Assembly (NCBI RefSeq): GCF_001969365.1
Contig: NZ_CP019312.1
Coordinates: 1,922,001-1,986,000 of the forward strand
DNA from: Tateyamaria omphalii
Lineage (GTDB): Bacteria; Pseudomonadota; Alphaproteobacteria; Rhodobacterales; Rhodobacteraceae
Reading direction: 5' to 3'
Length of the DNA stretch: 64,000 nucleotides
Part shown: one piece after another, positions 1 to 8,399 of the stretch
Layout of the letters: the number at the start of each line of letters is the position of its first letter
Position numbering within the stretch: the stretch's first letter is position 1
The notes under the pieces: generated by a model
Seen by the model: only the letters and a program-made list of their open reading frames with translations
The model's database searches: none
Told to the model about the DNA's origin: nothing
Program-made: the position numbers and the translations under genes

Positions 1-258
1 GGCTACTGGGGCAGCGTGCTCTGCCGCGACGCCACGCCCGAGGCGATCGCTGCCATGATCGTGCAGGCCATTGACACCGTCGGCGCGGATCACGTGTCAC
101 TCGGGTCGGACTTCGATGGTTCGGTGACGACGGCATTTGACACGTCCAAGCTGTCGGCCCTGACCCACGCGCTGCTGGCGGCGGGCCTGGATGAGCCGAC
201 GATTGCCAAGGTCATGGGCGGCAACATGGTGCGGGTGCTGCGGGCGCGTCTGAACTGA
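1..258 (+). CDS. Membrane dipeptidase (peptidase M19 family), C-terminal fragment
   Basis: Only the last 85 codons are in the window; the reading frame is open from base 1, so the gene starts upstream. The visible part carries GSDFDG and a closing GGNMVRVL, which match the end of the zinc-dependent M19 renal-dipeptidase family; these enzymes hydrolyse dipeptides. The metal-binding N-terminal half is not visible, so activity cannot be judged. The stop codon TGA ends at base 258 and the stop of the convergent caspase-like gene begins at base 259, so the two genes abut with no spacer. Confidence 0.75.
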   Translation, partial: GYWGSVLCRDATPEAIAAMIVQAIDTVGADHVSLGSDFDGSVTTAFDTSKLSALTHALLAAGLDEPTIAKVMGGNMVRVLRARLN

Positions 259-2352
259 TCACTCGACATCGCGCGCAACGCGGAAACCGATATTGGTCTG
301 ACGGCGATTGGCGGGCACGGATTGACGGGTGTGCGGCGATGTATTCTTTACCGGATCGTCGAACGACCCGCCCTTGAGCGTACCGCTTTCGCAGCCCTGC
401 AATTGACGCGGCAGCGATAGGTTGCCCCGCCAGCAATCGGCCACCCATTCCCAGAGGTTGCCGGCCAGATCATGCACACCGTTGGCGTCCGGCCGGTAGG
501 ACCCGACAACGGCGACGCCCGGATGGTCGTCTGCGCAGGACGTGTTACGCCAGCTGAACTGCGATGTTGCGTCGCCGAAGTTCCCCAGCGCGCAGACAAA
601 CTGTGGGGATATATCGAAGGACGGCCCATCGTTGTCTTGCCCATTCAACAGGCGCACTTGCCGCTCCAGCAGCAGTTCGAACTCGGCTTCGGTGGGCAGG
701 CGATAGTCCGGCCCATCCGTTTGCTCGTTCAGCCAGTCGATATAGCCCATCACATCGGTGCGACTGACACAGGACACAGGGTGGTCGTCGCTCAAATCGC
801 TTCCCTGATTGAAGGCCTGCGCGGTCTTGCGCAGTTTGTCGCCCGCCTGCCAGGCAAAGCAGCTGGCCCCGTCCGAGGTTTTACCATCGACGAAGGCGAT
901 CCCGGTATCCTCCGCGTAGGCCCTGAACTGACCTATGGTCGCCTCCGTCTCCGCAATAAAGAACGGCGCGACCTTTGCCGTGATCGAAGGGATCGGATCG
1001 TCCACGGGGCGCGGACCATAGGCCATCGTGCCGCCAGGGACACGGATCAGTTCGGGGCAGCTGTCGCAGGCCCGGATGCGGGGTGCCAGCGGCGGTGGCA
1101 GCGCCGGGATCGCGGGCTGCGGTCCAGCCTGATCACGATGCTCAAGCACCACAGTGGTTTCGGGCAGGCTGTCCTCTTCCGGCGCATCCCCGTCGCCCTG
1201 CGGCTGAACCAGCGAGGCCAGCGCGCTGATGATCGCGCGCCAGGTGAGGTCATCGTCCTGTCCCGTCTCTTCCAATCCCTGATCCCGCTGGAACAGGGTC
1301 AACGCCACCTGCGTGCGCAGGTTCAGCACGCCGGTCACGTCGCCAGGGTCGTAGCCCAGGTCGATCAGCGCCTGCTGCACCTCGCCCACCCGATCCGACG
1401 TGGGAGGGACCGGCGTCTCGTCATCGGTGGGCGCGAACGCTGCCGGGATGGGAAAAAAGAACGCCCCATCCGACCCGGTCAGGTCGCGGATCTGCGGCGT
1501 GATCGAACGCTGCCAGCCAAAGCGGAGACGCAGGCGGGTCACCTCCTGACCCAGATATGATTTCAACTCGCCCACGGACACAAGGTTGTCCTTGCCCAGC
1601 GCGTTCGCGGCGTCGGCGGCCCCGCGCAGCCCAGCCAGCAGCGCGTGGGTAAAGACCGAACCGCCCAGCTGGTCGACCGCAATGGTCTGTTCGTCCGCGC
1701 GCCCCGCCGTGATCACATGGCGGGCCGGGCCGCCCAGCTGGGCGCGGGTGATGTCGGCCAGATCCGATTGCGGCGCCGATCCCACCAGCCCGGAAAAACA
1801 GCTGTCCATCAGATACAGCACCTGGCGGGCCGGGATATAGCTGTCCCAATCGGCAATGTCGTCCATCGACACCATGGTCGAAAACCGGCCCTTGCGGCTG
1901 GATTTCACGGGCAGGAAGCCGCGCGCGCCCGCATCCTGGCCCAGCGTCTCGCCATGGCCCGACCAGTAGAACAGGAACCGGTCATCGGGGCCGACCAGCT
2001 GGCGAAAATCATCCAGCATCAGCTCTTCCAGCCGGTCCTTGGTCACCTTGTCGCCGGTCAGGATATGGACATGGTCAAAGCCCGCCTCGTCCACCAGATA
2101 GTCCCGCATGCGCAGCGGGTCCTGCGCGGTGGGCAGATCGTTGAAGTCGTCAAAGTCACTGATGCCGACGATCAGCGCATAGCTTTTTTGCAGATCGCGA
2201 AACCCCGCGCGCGTCAAAAGGCGCTCGGTCACGGTGCGGTCGTCGGGCCGGATGTATGCTTCGTCAAGCCCGCCGCCTGTGTCCGCCCAAACTGTGTCCG
2301 CCCAAAGCGGCGCGGCCAGTACCAGCACACCAAGGGCCAGCCGCCACATCAC
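259..2352 (-). CDS. Secreted caspase-like protein with peptidoglycan-binding and FGE/SUMF1 domains
   Basis: This 697-residue protein starts with a signal peptide (about residues 1-23, ending near VWA). Next is a caspase-like (C14) domain with the expected dyad: His133 in YWSGHGE and Cys185 in DSCFSG. A peptidoglycan_binding_1-like segment follows at about 320-370 (short repeats ending FQRDQGL). From about residue 435 to the end is a formylglycine-generating-enzyme/SUMF1 domain, shown by IRVPGGTMAYGP, YRLPTEAEFE, DLAGNLWEWV and GGSFDD. The protein is predicted to act outside the cytoplasm; its substrate is unknown. Its start overlaps the stop of the small upstream membrane gene by 4 bp, so the two form an operon. 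Bacterial caspase homologues (orthocaspases) often carry FGE domains. Here the FGE domain may act as a binding module rather than an enzyme; this is an inference. Confidence 0.85.
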   Translation of the reverse strand: MMWRLALGVLVLAAPLWADTVWADTGGGLDEAYIRPDDRTVTERLLTRAGFRDLQKSYALIVGISDFDDFNDLPTAQDPLRMRDYLVDEAGFDHVHILTGDKVTKDRLEELMLDDFRQLVGPDDRFLFYWSGHGETLGQDAGARGFLPVKSSRKGRFSTMVSMDDIADWDSYIPARQVLYLMDSCFSGLVGSAPQSDLADITRAQLGGPARHVITAGRADEQTIAVDQLGGSVFTHALLAGLRGAADAANALGKDNLVSVGELKSYLGQEVTRLRLRFGWQRSITPQIRDLTGSDGAFFFPIPAAFAPTDDETPVPPTSDRVGEVQQALIDLGYDPGDVTGVLNLRTQVALTLFQRDQGLEETGQDDDLTWRAIISALASLVQPQGDGDAPEEDSLPETTVVLEHRDQAGPQPAIPALPPPLAPRIRACDSCPELIRVPGGTMAYGPRPVDDPIPSITAKVAPFFIAETEATIGQFRAYAEDTGIAFVDGKTSDGASCFAWQAGDKLRKTAQAFNQGSDLSDDHPVSCVSRTDVMGYIDWLNEQTDGPDYRLPTEAEFELLLERQVRLLNGQDNDGPSFDISPQFVCALGNFGDATSQFSWRNTSCADDHPGVAVVGSYRPDANGVHDLAGNLWEWVADCWRGNLSLPRQLQGCESGTLKGGSFDDPVKNTSPHTRQSVPANRRQTNIGFRVARDVE

Positions 2353-2663
2353 TCCGTCTCGGCCGCCCGGCGCTTCTGCTCCAGCTCCAGCTCTTTGGCT
2401 GCGACCTCAAGCTGCGCCTTGCGGTAGTCCGTCCACTTGCCCAACAACCCAAAGACGGCAGCCCCAAGGGTGGTCACGGCCCCCGCCACAGCGGTGATGG
2501 CAGCCACGAGGTCACTGCTGTCGTCCGGCCCCTGCGGCACGACGCCCGGATCGGCCGCCCCGGTGCGCAGCACCTCTCCGGTATCAGAACCCAGCACGTA
2601 GACCAATAACGCCAGCCCGATGATGCCAAGCACGGCAATCACACTCCATCGCTTCAAAATCAT
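2349..2663 (-). CDS. Small membrane protein upstream of the caspase-like gene
   Basis: This 104-residue protein is not a family I recognise. It has one transmembrane segment at the N-terminus (about 7-25, VIAVLGIIGLALLVYVLG) and a second hydrophobic, Ala/Gly-rich stretch at about 53-73. The charged C-terminal helix (KAQLEVAAKELELEQKRR) looks like a short coiled coil facing the cytoplasm. Its TGA overlaps the ATG of the caspase-like protein in an ATGA overlap, which suggests translational coupling and a shared function. It could be a membrane partner or anchor for the caspase-like protein, but nothing in the sequence proves that. Confidence 0.6.
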   Translation of the reverse strand: MILKRWSVIAVLGIIGLALLVYVLGSDTGEVLRTGAADPGVVPQGPDDSSDLVAAITAVAGAVTTLGAAVFGLLGKWTDYRKAQLEVAAKELELEQKRRAAETE

Positions 2664-2762
2664 GGCATCCCGCCCTTAGATCAACGATTTCAAACAATAA
2701 CGGCAGCTTACCGTAAGTTGCACCATTCGCAAAGCGCGGTAAACGGACAGGCGAAACAACAA

Positions 2763-2788
2763 ACGCCCCACCGAGGACGGCGGGGCGT
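2763..2788 (-). terminator. Rho-independent terminator of rpoH
   Basis: On the minus strand a GC-rich hairpin of 11 pairs with one mismatch (2763-2773 with 2778-2788, loop of 4) is followed by a T-rich tract at about 2752-2762 (TTTGTTGTTT). It lies 24 bases past the rpoH stop codon, so it should end rpoH transcription. Confidence 0.7.
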
Positions 2789-2811
2789 GATCGCTGGTCT
2801 GTTCAGGTGGC

Positions 2812-3707
2812 TTAGGCCGGGGTCATCAACCCTTTGGCCTTGGCGATCTCGCGCATCTTCTTTTGCAACTTCTCGAACGCGCGGACCTCGATCTGGCGGA
2901 TGCGCTCACGGCTCACACCGTATTCGGTCGACAGATCCTCTAGCGTAACGGGCGCATCGGCCAGACGGCGCTGGGTCAGGATGTCCTTTTCCCGGTCGTT
3001 CAGCACATCCAGCGCCTCGGCCAGCATCTCGCGGCGCACTTCCAGCTCGTCGCGAGCCTCGTAATCGCCCGCCTGGTCGGCGCTCTCGTCCTCCAGCCAG
3101 TCCTGCCACTGCATCGCCCCCTCGCCTTCGGAGCCGACCGTCGCATTCAGCGACGCATCCCCCCCGACAGACGGCGGTTCATGCTGATCACCTCGGCCTC
3201 GGTCACGCCCAGATCGGTTGCAATCTGCTTGACGTTTTCGGGGCGCAAATCGCCTTCTTCCAGCGCGCCGATCTTGGCCTTGGCCTTGCGCAGGTTGAAA
3301 AACAGTTTCTTCTGGGCGGATGTCGTGCCCAGCTTCACCAGGCTCCACGACCGCAGAATGTATTCCTGGATCGACGCGCGGATCCACCACATCGCATAGG
3401 TGGCCAGACGAAAGCCCTTTTCCGGATCAAAGCGTTTGACGGCCTGCATCAGGCCCACATTGGCCTCGGAAATGACTTCGGCCTGCGGCAGACCATAGCC
3501 GCGATAGCCCATGGCGATCTTGGCCGCGAGGCGCAGGTGGCTCGTCACCATCTTGTGCGCGGCCCCCGTGTCCTCTTTTTCGACCCAGGCCTTGGCGAGC
3601 ATGTACTCCTCTTCCGGCTCGAGCAGCGGGAACTTGCGGATTTCCTGCATGTAGCGGTTCAGTCCGCCCTCAGGTGTCGGTGCGGGAAGATTTGCATAAT
3701 TGGCCAT
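2812..3707 (-). CDS. rpoH: RNA polymerase heat-shock sigma factor sigma-32, frame broken by one base in this sequence
   Basis: Both halves are clear. The N-terminal half has sigma region 2 (FDPEKGFRLATYAMWWIRA) and the RpoH box QKKLFFNLR, which is diagnostic for sigma-32. The C-terminal half has region 4 (DREKDILTQRRL, EYGVSRERIRQIE). The frame changes at a run of seven C on the plus strand (3159-3165). With eight, the protein reads through MNRRLSGGDASLN to give 298 residues, the usual RpoH length. As written, the first frame stops at 3147 after SGGMRR. The start was chosen at 3707 because AGGAGGGAC precedes that ATG. A single homopolymer base in an otherwise perfect gene points to a sequencing undercall; a real frameshift cannot be excluded. 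The neighbour rluD is typical for rpoH in Rhodobacterales. Confidence 0.9.
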
Positions 3708-3750
3708 AATGTCCCTCCTGTGCCCAGTCATGTTTACGGGCTTAACATCT

Positions 3751-3780
3751 CATATGGGACGGCATACCCCCGCATACAAG
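3751..3780 (-). promoter_or_regulatory. Candidate sigma-32-type promoter of rpoH
   Basis: On the minus strand CTTGTAT is followed after 14-15 bases by CCCATAT, close to the sigma-32 pattern CTTGAAA / CCCCATNT. It lies about 45 bases upstream of the rpoH ATG, which fits autoregulation of the heat-shock sigma factor. The spacing and match were judged by eye only. Confidence 0.4.
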
Positions 3781-3915
3781 AGGCGGGCGTTGTCGCAGCT
3801 TCAATATGGCACGCGAAGCGGATGCCCGGCAGGGGCAGGCCCGTGCTTTCACGCGCATGTGCTGTTCGTTACAGCGATGTGTAAAGAATGCGTTACGTGT
3901 GCGATCCGTTCCGGC

Positions 3916-4941
3916 TCACGCGGCCAGAACAGCCAGCAAATCGGCGAAATCCCCCGGTAGAGGGGCCTCAAACCGTAACATCTCACTAGAAACCGGGTGC
4001 TCAAATCCCAGCACAGCGGCGTGCAGAGCCTGCCGGCCAAAGCCCGAAACCGCCTCTGCCGCCGCCTCGTTCAATGCACCGCGCGGCAGCTTGCGCTTGC
4101 CCCCATAGGTCGGATCGCCCACCAGCCCGTGACCTGCATGGGCCATATGGACCCGGATCTGGTGGGTGCGCCCCGTCTCCAGCCAGCATTCGATCTGGGC
4201 CAGAACCGGCGGCGCGCCGTAGCGCGCCACCAGCCGTGCGCGCGTCACCGCATGGCGCCCGCCCTGAAACAGAACCGCCTGCCGCTGCCGATCGGTCCTG
4301 TGGCGCGCCAGTTGCGTGGTCAGCTTCAACACATTGCCCGGCTCGAACGAGGCACCCTTCACCCCGCGCAGACGCGGATCATTGCCATCGGGCACGCCGT
4401 ACACCAGCGCGCGGTAATAGCGTTCAACCGTATGTTTGGCGAACTGCGCGGCCAGCCCGTGATGAGCCGCGTCGGACTTGGCGACGACCAGTAGACCACT
4501 GGTGTCCTTGTCGATCCGGTGCACGATGCCGGGCCGTCTCATGCCGCCCACACCCGACAAATCGTCACCACAATGATGCATCAGCGCGTTCACGAGCGTC
4601 CCCGAGGGCGAGCCGGGTGCGGGATGCACGACCATGCCCGCAGGCTTGTTCACCACGATCAACTCGGCATCCTCGAAGACCACGTTCAGCGGAATATCCT
4701 CCGCTCCGATATGGCTCTCCTCCGGCGCCTCGACCGTGACCTCGATCACCGCGCCCTCGGCCACCCTGGCCTTGGGATCGGAGGCCACGGCACCATCCAC
4801 GACCACGGCCCCGTCGGCCATCAGCCGCGCCAGCCGCGTGCGGGACAGGGCCGCGCCCTCTGGCACGTCGCGGGCGATGGCCTTATCAAGACGCGCAGGC
4901 GGATCGGCCGCAATGACAAAGGACAGGCGCGTGGACGACAT
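3916..4941 (-). CDS. rluD: RluD-family 23S rRNA pseudouridine synthase
   Basis: The 341-residue protein has an N-terminal S4-like RNA-binding domain (SRTRLARLMADGAVVVDG) and the RsuA/RluA catalytic domain. The catalytic motif is GIVHRIDKDTSGLLVVAK, with the conserved Asp in RIDKDTSG, and the closing motif is GRTHQIRVHMAHAGHGLVGD. The family converts uridines of helix 69 of 23S rRNA to pseudouridine. The start at 4941 (MSSTRLSF) was preferred to an upstream Met because the residues before it do not resemble the family. The ATG shares two bases with the ATG of the divergent gene at 4940. The gene lies upstream of rpoH in the same direction, with a 208-base gap that holds the rpoH promoter region. 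Confidence 0.9.
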   Translation of the reverse strand: MSSTRLSFVIAADPPARLDKAIARDVPEGAALSRTRLARLMADGAVVVDGAVASDPKARVAEGAVIEVTVEAPEESHIGAEDIPLNVVFEDAELIVVNKPAGMVVHPAPGSPSGTLVNALMHHCGDDLSGVGGMRRPGIVHRIDKDTSGLLVVAKSDAAHHGLAAQFAKHTVERYYRALVYGVPDGNDPRLRGVKGASFEPGNVLKLTTQLARHRTDRQRQAVLFQGGRHAVTRARLVARYGAPPVLAQIECWLETGRTHQIRVHMAHAGHGLVGDPTYGGKRKLPRGALNEAAAEAVSGFGRQALHAAVLGFEHPVSSEMLRFEAPLPGDFADLLAVLAA

Positions 4942-5242
4942 GGATACCCCAGAGCTTCCGGCCAACCTGGCCTTTCTCAGGCGGTTGGTGACGGTGTTGA
5001 CGATCATCATGATCGGAGGCGTTGTAACGGTGGTTGGCCTGCTTGTCATCCGGCTGAACGCAGACCCGGCCCCGCTGCACCTGCCCGATCAGGTCACCCT
5101 GCCCGATGGCACCACAGCGACGGCCTTCACCGTGGGATCAGACTGGTATGCGGTGGTCACCGCGGGTGACGAGATCCTGATCTTCGACCAGGTCACCGGC
5201 ACCCTGCGGCAAACCATCGACGTGCAGATGGCCGCGGACTAA
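4940..5242 (+). CDS. Small membrane-anchored protein, DUF6476-like
   Basis: This 100-residue protein has one transmembrane helix (about 17-42, VTVLTIIMIGGVVTVVGLLV) and a C-terminal domain of about 55 residues that looks like a beta-rich repeat (LPDGTTATAFTVGSDWYAVV). I believe it belongs to DUF6476, a family found beside rluD and rpoH in Rhodobacterales, but I could not check. The start at 4940 overlaps the divergent rluD start codon. Its stop TAA overlaps the stop TAG of the convergent ABC-F gene in the tetranucleotide CTAA (5239-5242). It therefore has no non-coding sequence at either end. Function unknown. Confidence 0.7.
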   Translation: MDTPELPANLAFLRRLVTVLTIIMIGGVVTVVGLLVIRLNADPAPLHLPDQVTLPDGTTATAFTVGSDWYAVVTAGDEILIFDQVTGTLRQTIDVQMAAD

Positions 5243-6753
5243 CCGGCCATTTCAGCGGCCAGGAACACCTCCGGGCTCTCCACTTCCTCTAGCGTCTGTC
5301 CTTGCACACACCAGAACCGGTTGCCCACATGGCGCAGGAACGACCGGTCGTGGCTGACCAGCAGGCACGAGGTCTCGTGGCCAACCAACTCCGCCTCCAA
5401 CGCCTCCTGCCCGTCGATATCCAGATGGTTCGTCGGTTCATCCAGCAGATAGAAGTTCGGTTGCTTCAACCGCAGCACCAACATCGCCAACCGCGCCTTC
5501 TGCCCGCCGGACAGCGCTGCAATCGCCGTGTCCTGCATCCGGTAATTCACGCCCGCCCCCGCCAGCACCGCCCGCGCGCGCTGGTCCCCGATGTCAAACG
5601 CACGGGTCACCGCCTGCATCGGCGTGTCGCTGTCAGCAAGCTGGCCGAGATGCTGATCGGAATAGGCCGGAATGACAGAGGCCGCACACCTGATCCCCGG
5701 CACATCCGCCTCCAACACGCGGGCGATCATCCCGACCAGCCGCGTCTTGCCCGTCCCATTCGACCCAAGCAGCACCACGCGATCGCCGGGCGCAATCCAC
5801 TTCCGGCCGGTCCGGTACAACAACCGCCCATCCGGGGTGGTAACCTCAACATCCTCCAGAGCGATCAACGCCTTGGCATGGGTGCCACTGTTGGACAGCC
5901 GGATGTCCCCGGCATGGCGCGACACATGCGCAGGCTTCGCCGCCGCCTCCATCTTCTCGGCCCGTTCCGTCAACTGCCTGGTCTTGGTCAACAGCAGATC
6001 AGAGCCCGAATTGACGCCGACATTCTTCAGCTTCGCCGCCTGCCTGCGCAATTGCCGCGCCTTGTTCACGTCATTGGCAAAGCGCCGGGCATCAGCGGCA
6101 TCCGCCTGCTCCAACGCGGCGCGGGCCGCCGAAAACGGCAGTGCGAAATAGCGTGACTGCTCGGCGCGCAGAAACAGTGTCGCATTGGTCACCGCATCCA
6201 GAAACGCCCGGTCATGGGAAATCACCAGCACCGGCAGATCACCGGGCAGCGCCGCCATCCACCCCTGCACCAGGGCAATCCGGTGCAGGTCCAGGTGGTT
6301 GGTCGGCTCATCAAGCAGCAACAGCCCCGGTTCCACCACCCATGCCGCCGCCAGCATCGCCATACGCTGCCACCCGCCACTCAGCTTGGACAACAGCCTG
6401 TGCTGAAACTCATACGGCACTGACAGATCGTTCAAAACGACATCCACCCGCCAGTTTTCATAATCTGCCTGTTCGGGCGGCAAGGCGGCCAGAACCCACT
6501 CATACATGGTGCACGCCAGCGCATCGGGCGGCAGGTTCTGCTTCACGTAGCCGATGCGCAGGCCGCGCGCGCGGGTGATCTCTCCGCCGGTTGGATCATG
6601 TTGACCCGCAATGCAGGCCAGCAGGGTCGACTTGCCACCGCCATTCTGGGCGACAAGGCCGATGCGGTTGCCTTTGGAGATGGTCAGATCAAGGTTGGAA
6701 AAAAGCGGTTCACTCAGCGTCACCGCCAATGCGTTGATGTTCAGGATAGCCAT
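5239..6753 (-). CDS. ABC-F family ATP-binding protein
   Basis: The 504-residue protein has two ATP-binding cassettes and no membrane segment, which defines the ABC-F class acting on ribosomes. Cassette 1 has Walker A GLVAQNGGGKST (about 32-43), signature LSGGW and Walker B LLLLDEPTNHLD. Cassette 2 has LLGSNGTGKT, LSGGQ and FYLLDEPTNHLD. The linker between them is charged (KARQLRRQAAKLKN), as in ABC-F proteins. Both H-loops (ISHD, VSHD) are present. I cannot assign a subfamily such as EttA or Uup. Its stop codon overlaps the end of the convergent small membrane gene. Confidence 0.85.
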   Translation of the reverse strand: MAILNINALAVTLSEPLFSNLDLTISKGNRIGLVAQNGGGKSTLLACIAGQHDPTGGEITRARGLRIGYVKQNLPPDALACTMYEWVLAALPPEQADYENWRVDVVLNDLSVPYEFQHRLLSKLSGGWQRMAMLAAAWVVEPGLLLLDEPTNHLDLHRIALVQGWMAALPGDLPVLVISHDRAFLDAVTNATLFLRAEQSRYFALPFSAARAALEQADAADARRFANDVNKARQLRRQAAKLKNVGVNSGSDLLLTKTRQLTERAEKMEAAAKPAHVSRHAGDIRLSNSGTHAKALIALEDVEVTTPDGRLLYRTGRKWIAPGDRVVLLGSNGTGKTRLVGMIARVLEADVPGIRCAASVIPAYSDQHLGQLADSDTPMQAVTRAFDIGDQRARAVLAGAGVNYRMQDTAIAALSGGQKARLAMLVLRLKQPNFYLLDEPTNHLDIDGQEALEAELVGHETSCLLVSHDRSFLRHVGNRFWCVQGQTLEEVESPEVFLAAEMAG

Positions 6754-6986
6754 AGGGATCTCGGATCAAAAGACGTGCCGCAACGCGGCTTGGGGCAGAC
6801 CGTGGATCAAAGTTACCTGTGGCCAGCCCTGCAAACGGATTTACAGGGCGTAACGGGGACCATGCTGAAGTCGGCGGATGATGCGCATGCTCAGCGTGTG
6901 CCCTCCCTTTGTGGATCGTGAACCTGTGCGCAGGCTAGGACGCGCAGCTCAAATTGCCAAGCCTCAATCACGCGCTTTGAAGGGGG

Positions 6987-7063
6987 TGGTACCACCGCCC
7001 CGGCTCGAACGGGGGACCTCCTGATCCACAATCAGGCGCTCTAACCAACTGAGCTACGGCGGC
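6987..7063 (-). tRNA. tRNA-His (GTG anticodon)
   Basis: The minus strand folds as a complete cloverleaf. The acceptor is GCCGCCG paired with CGGTGGT (two G-U pairs), the anticodon stem is CCTGA/TCAGG with loop TTGTGGA, the T-loop is TTCGAGC, and the 3' CCA is encoded. The anticodon is GTG. The discriminator base is A73 and the base before position 1 is T, so neither the G-1 nor the C73 of most bacterial tRNA-His is encoded. That combination is known from alphaproteobacteria. Confidence 0.95.
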
Positions 7064-7106
7064 ACTGGGGGTCAAATACCGATGCTGCAAACCGAATGCA
7101 AGACCG

Positions 7107-7589
7107 TCAGAAGCGATAAACCCACCTCTGTTCCACCAAATCCTGCCCGAAGGAGCGCACCGGTTTCGACGCCACCAAATCCCAGCCGTTGCGGGCATAA
7201 AGGGCACAGGCAGCCGCGTGGCTTTCATGCGTCCACAAGGACATGCCATCATAGCCCACCTCACGCGCAAACGACATGCACTGCCCCAGCAACATCTGGC
7301 CCGCGCCCCGGCCCCGCGCCTCCGGCACCAGCAGGAACAGGCGCAGCTTGGCCGTGACCGCGTCCTCGCGCACACAAAAGATGGACCCCAGGCGTGTGCC
7401 ACCCGCCTCTGCGATCCACCCACGCTCACATACCGGATCATGATCCGCATTGAACGCCTCGAGGATGGACCGCACCAGCGGGCCGAAACTGTCATCAAAC
7501 CCGGCTTCGCGGGCGTATAGATCGCCATGCTGCGTCACCAGCCAATCGGTGTCGGCAGCCACAAAGGGGCGCAAATGCACATCCGTCAT
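7107..7589 (-). CDS. GNAT-family N-acetyltransferase
   Basis: The 160-residue protein has the GNAT fold. The acetyl-CoA-binding motif A reads LFLLVPEARGRGAGQMLL (pattern RGxGxG/A) and motif B is near GYDGMSLWTHESHAAACALY, ending with the usual ARNGWDLV. The start at 7589 (MTDVHLRPF) was chosen because the family begins with a similar short strand; the open frame further upstream is not GNAT-like. Similar proteins are sometimes fused to MarR regulators, but no HTH is present here. The acceptor substrate is unknown. It is divergent from the small acidic gene at 7671. Confidence 0.8.
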   Translation of the reverse strand: MTDVHLRPFVAADTDWLVTQHGDLYAREAGFDDSFGPLVRSILEAFNADHDPVCERGWIAEAGGTRLGSIFCVREDAVTAKLRLFLLVPEARGRGAGQMLLGQCMSFAREVGYDGMSLWTHESHAAACALYARNGWDLVASKPVRSFGQDLVEQRWVYRF

Positions 7590-7670
7590 GGCCCCACTAT
7601 CCCCTTTGCTCGCTTGCCTTTCAATCGCGATCAGTCTAGCACGCAGCCTCCATATCCGCCGGAGATGACC

Positions 7671-7859
7671 ATGGGGATCAACAAAGAAAGCGATATCGAA
7701 GCCAACCTGCAGATCGGCCCGACCGACGCGGGTATGGTGCGCATCTATATCGAGGCGAAAGGCATTGAAATCCCGATGGATTTCGACCCTGAAGAAGCCA
7801 ACGAAATAGCGGATGAGATCAAGGCCGCCGCCAAAGCCGCAGGCGCGATGAAACGCTGA
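7671..7859 (+). CDS. Small acidic conserved protein (DUF6324-like)
   Basis: This 62-residue protein is acidic apart from its last residues. It starts MGINKESDIEANLQIGP and ends in an Ala-rich helix (KAAAKAAGAMKR). GGAG six bases upstream of the ATG at 7671 supports this start over one two codons earlier. It resembles a small Rhodobacterales-specific family that I recall as DUF6324; the family name is uncertain. No signal peptide or membrane segment. Function unknown. Confidence 0.6.
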   Translation: MGINKESDIEANLQIGPTDAGMVRIYIEAKGIEIPMDFDPEEANEIADEIKAAAKAAGAMKR

Positions 7860-7926
7860 CGCCGCGCGAAACCTGCGCTGACAACAGCGCACAGCACGCG
7901 CCCAAGACGCGCAACGCCACCCGGCG

Positions 7927-8385
7927 TCACCATCCCAACCCCGCGCCGGGATCGCGCAGCGCCTGCAAGCGCCGCGCCGCATGGGTGGCAAATTTCTGCA
8001 CCATCACCTTGCGCCGCGCAGGCGCCAGCTTGTCCTCGGGCGCCATGCGGATGATCTCGGCATCATAGGCATCGGCAATGATCAGCCCCGTGCCCTCCGG
8101 CAACAGATCAACGGGAAATTCCCCGTCCACGGCCCAGAAAAACCGGTCGCACCACTCCAGATAGCCGTCCCACTTGTGATCCGACATGAAATCGGCACGG
8201 CTCGACTTGCACTCGATCACCCAGACCTCACCTTTCGGCCCCAGCGCCATCACATCCACGCGCAAACCGCGCGCAGGCACCAACTCCTCGACCGTGGCCC
8301 AGCCGAGCGAGGCGAGATGGCGCGACACGCCCCGCGCCAGCAACTGGCCGGGCATCAGCGCCGTCATATCGGGTGCACTCTCCAT
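7927..8385 (-). CDS. mmcB: MmcB-family DNA repair protein
   Basis: The 152-residue protein carries a PD-(D/E)XK-like nuclease core: RGLRVDVMALGPKGEVWVIECKSSRADF, with the Asp and the ECK catalytic pattern. In Caulobacter, MmcB is SOS-induced and needed for mitomycin C resistance, and is proposed to act as a repair nuclease. The start at 8385 (MESAPDMTAL) was chosen because an SOS box lies at 8400-8414, so translation must begin downstream of it. The N-terminal extension in the longer open frame would run through the operator. LexA control is therefore predicted directly from the sequence. Confidence 0.8.
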   Translation of the reverse strand: MESAPDMTALMPGQLLARGVSRHLASLGWATVEELVPARGLRVDVMALGPKGEVWVIECKSSRADFMSDHKWDGYLEWCDRFFWAVDGEFPVDLLPEGTGLIIADAYDAEIIRMAPEDKLAPARRKVMVQKFATHAARRLQALRDPGAGLGW

Positions 8386-8399
8386 GTTTCCGAACATAC

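Noticed and set aside
472..1560. Long open frame on the plus strand over the caspase-like gene
   Set aside because: It is the antisense shadow of a high-GC gene; the residues show no domain and are rich in Arg, and the minus strand has clear motifs.
2812..3390. Separate protein in the second frame of rpoH
   Set aside because: Its start is inside rpoH and the first 70 residues are not sigma-like; the rest continues rpoH after the lost base.
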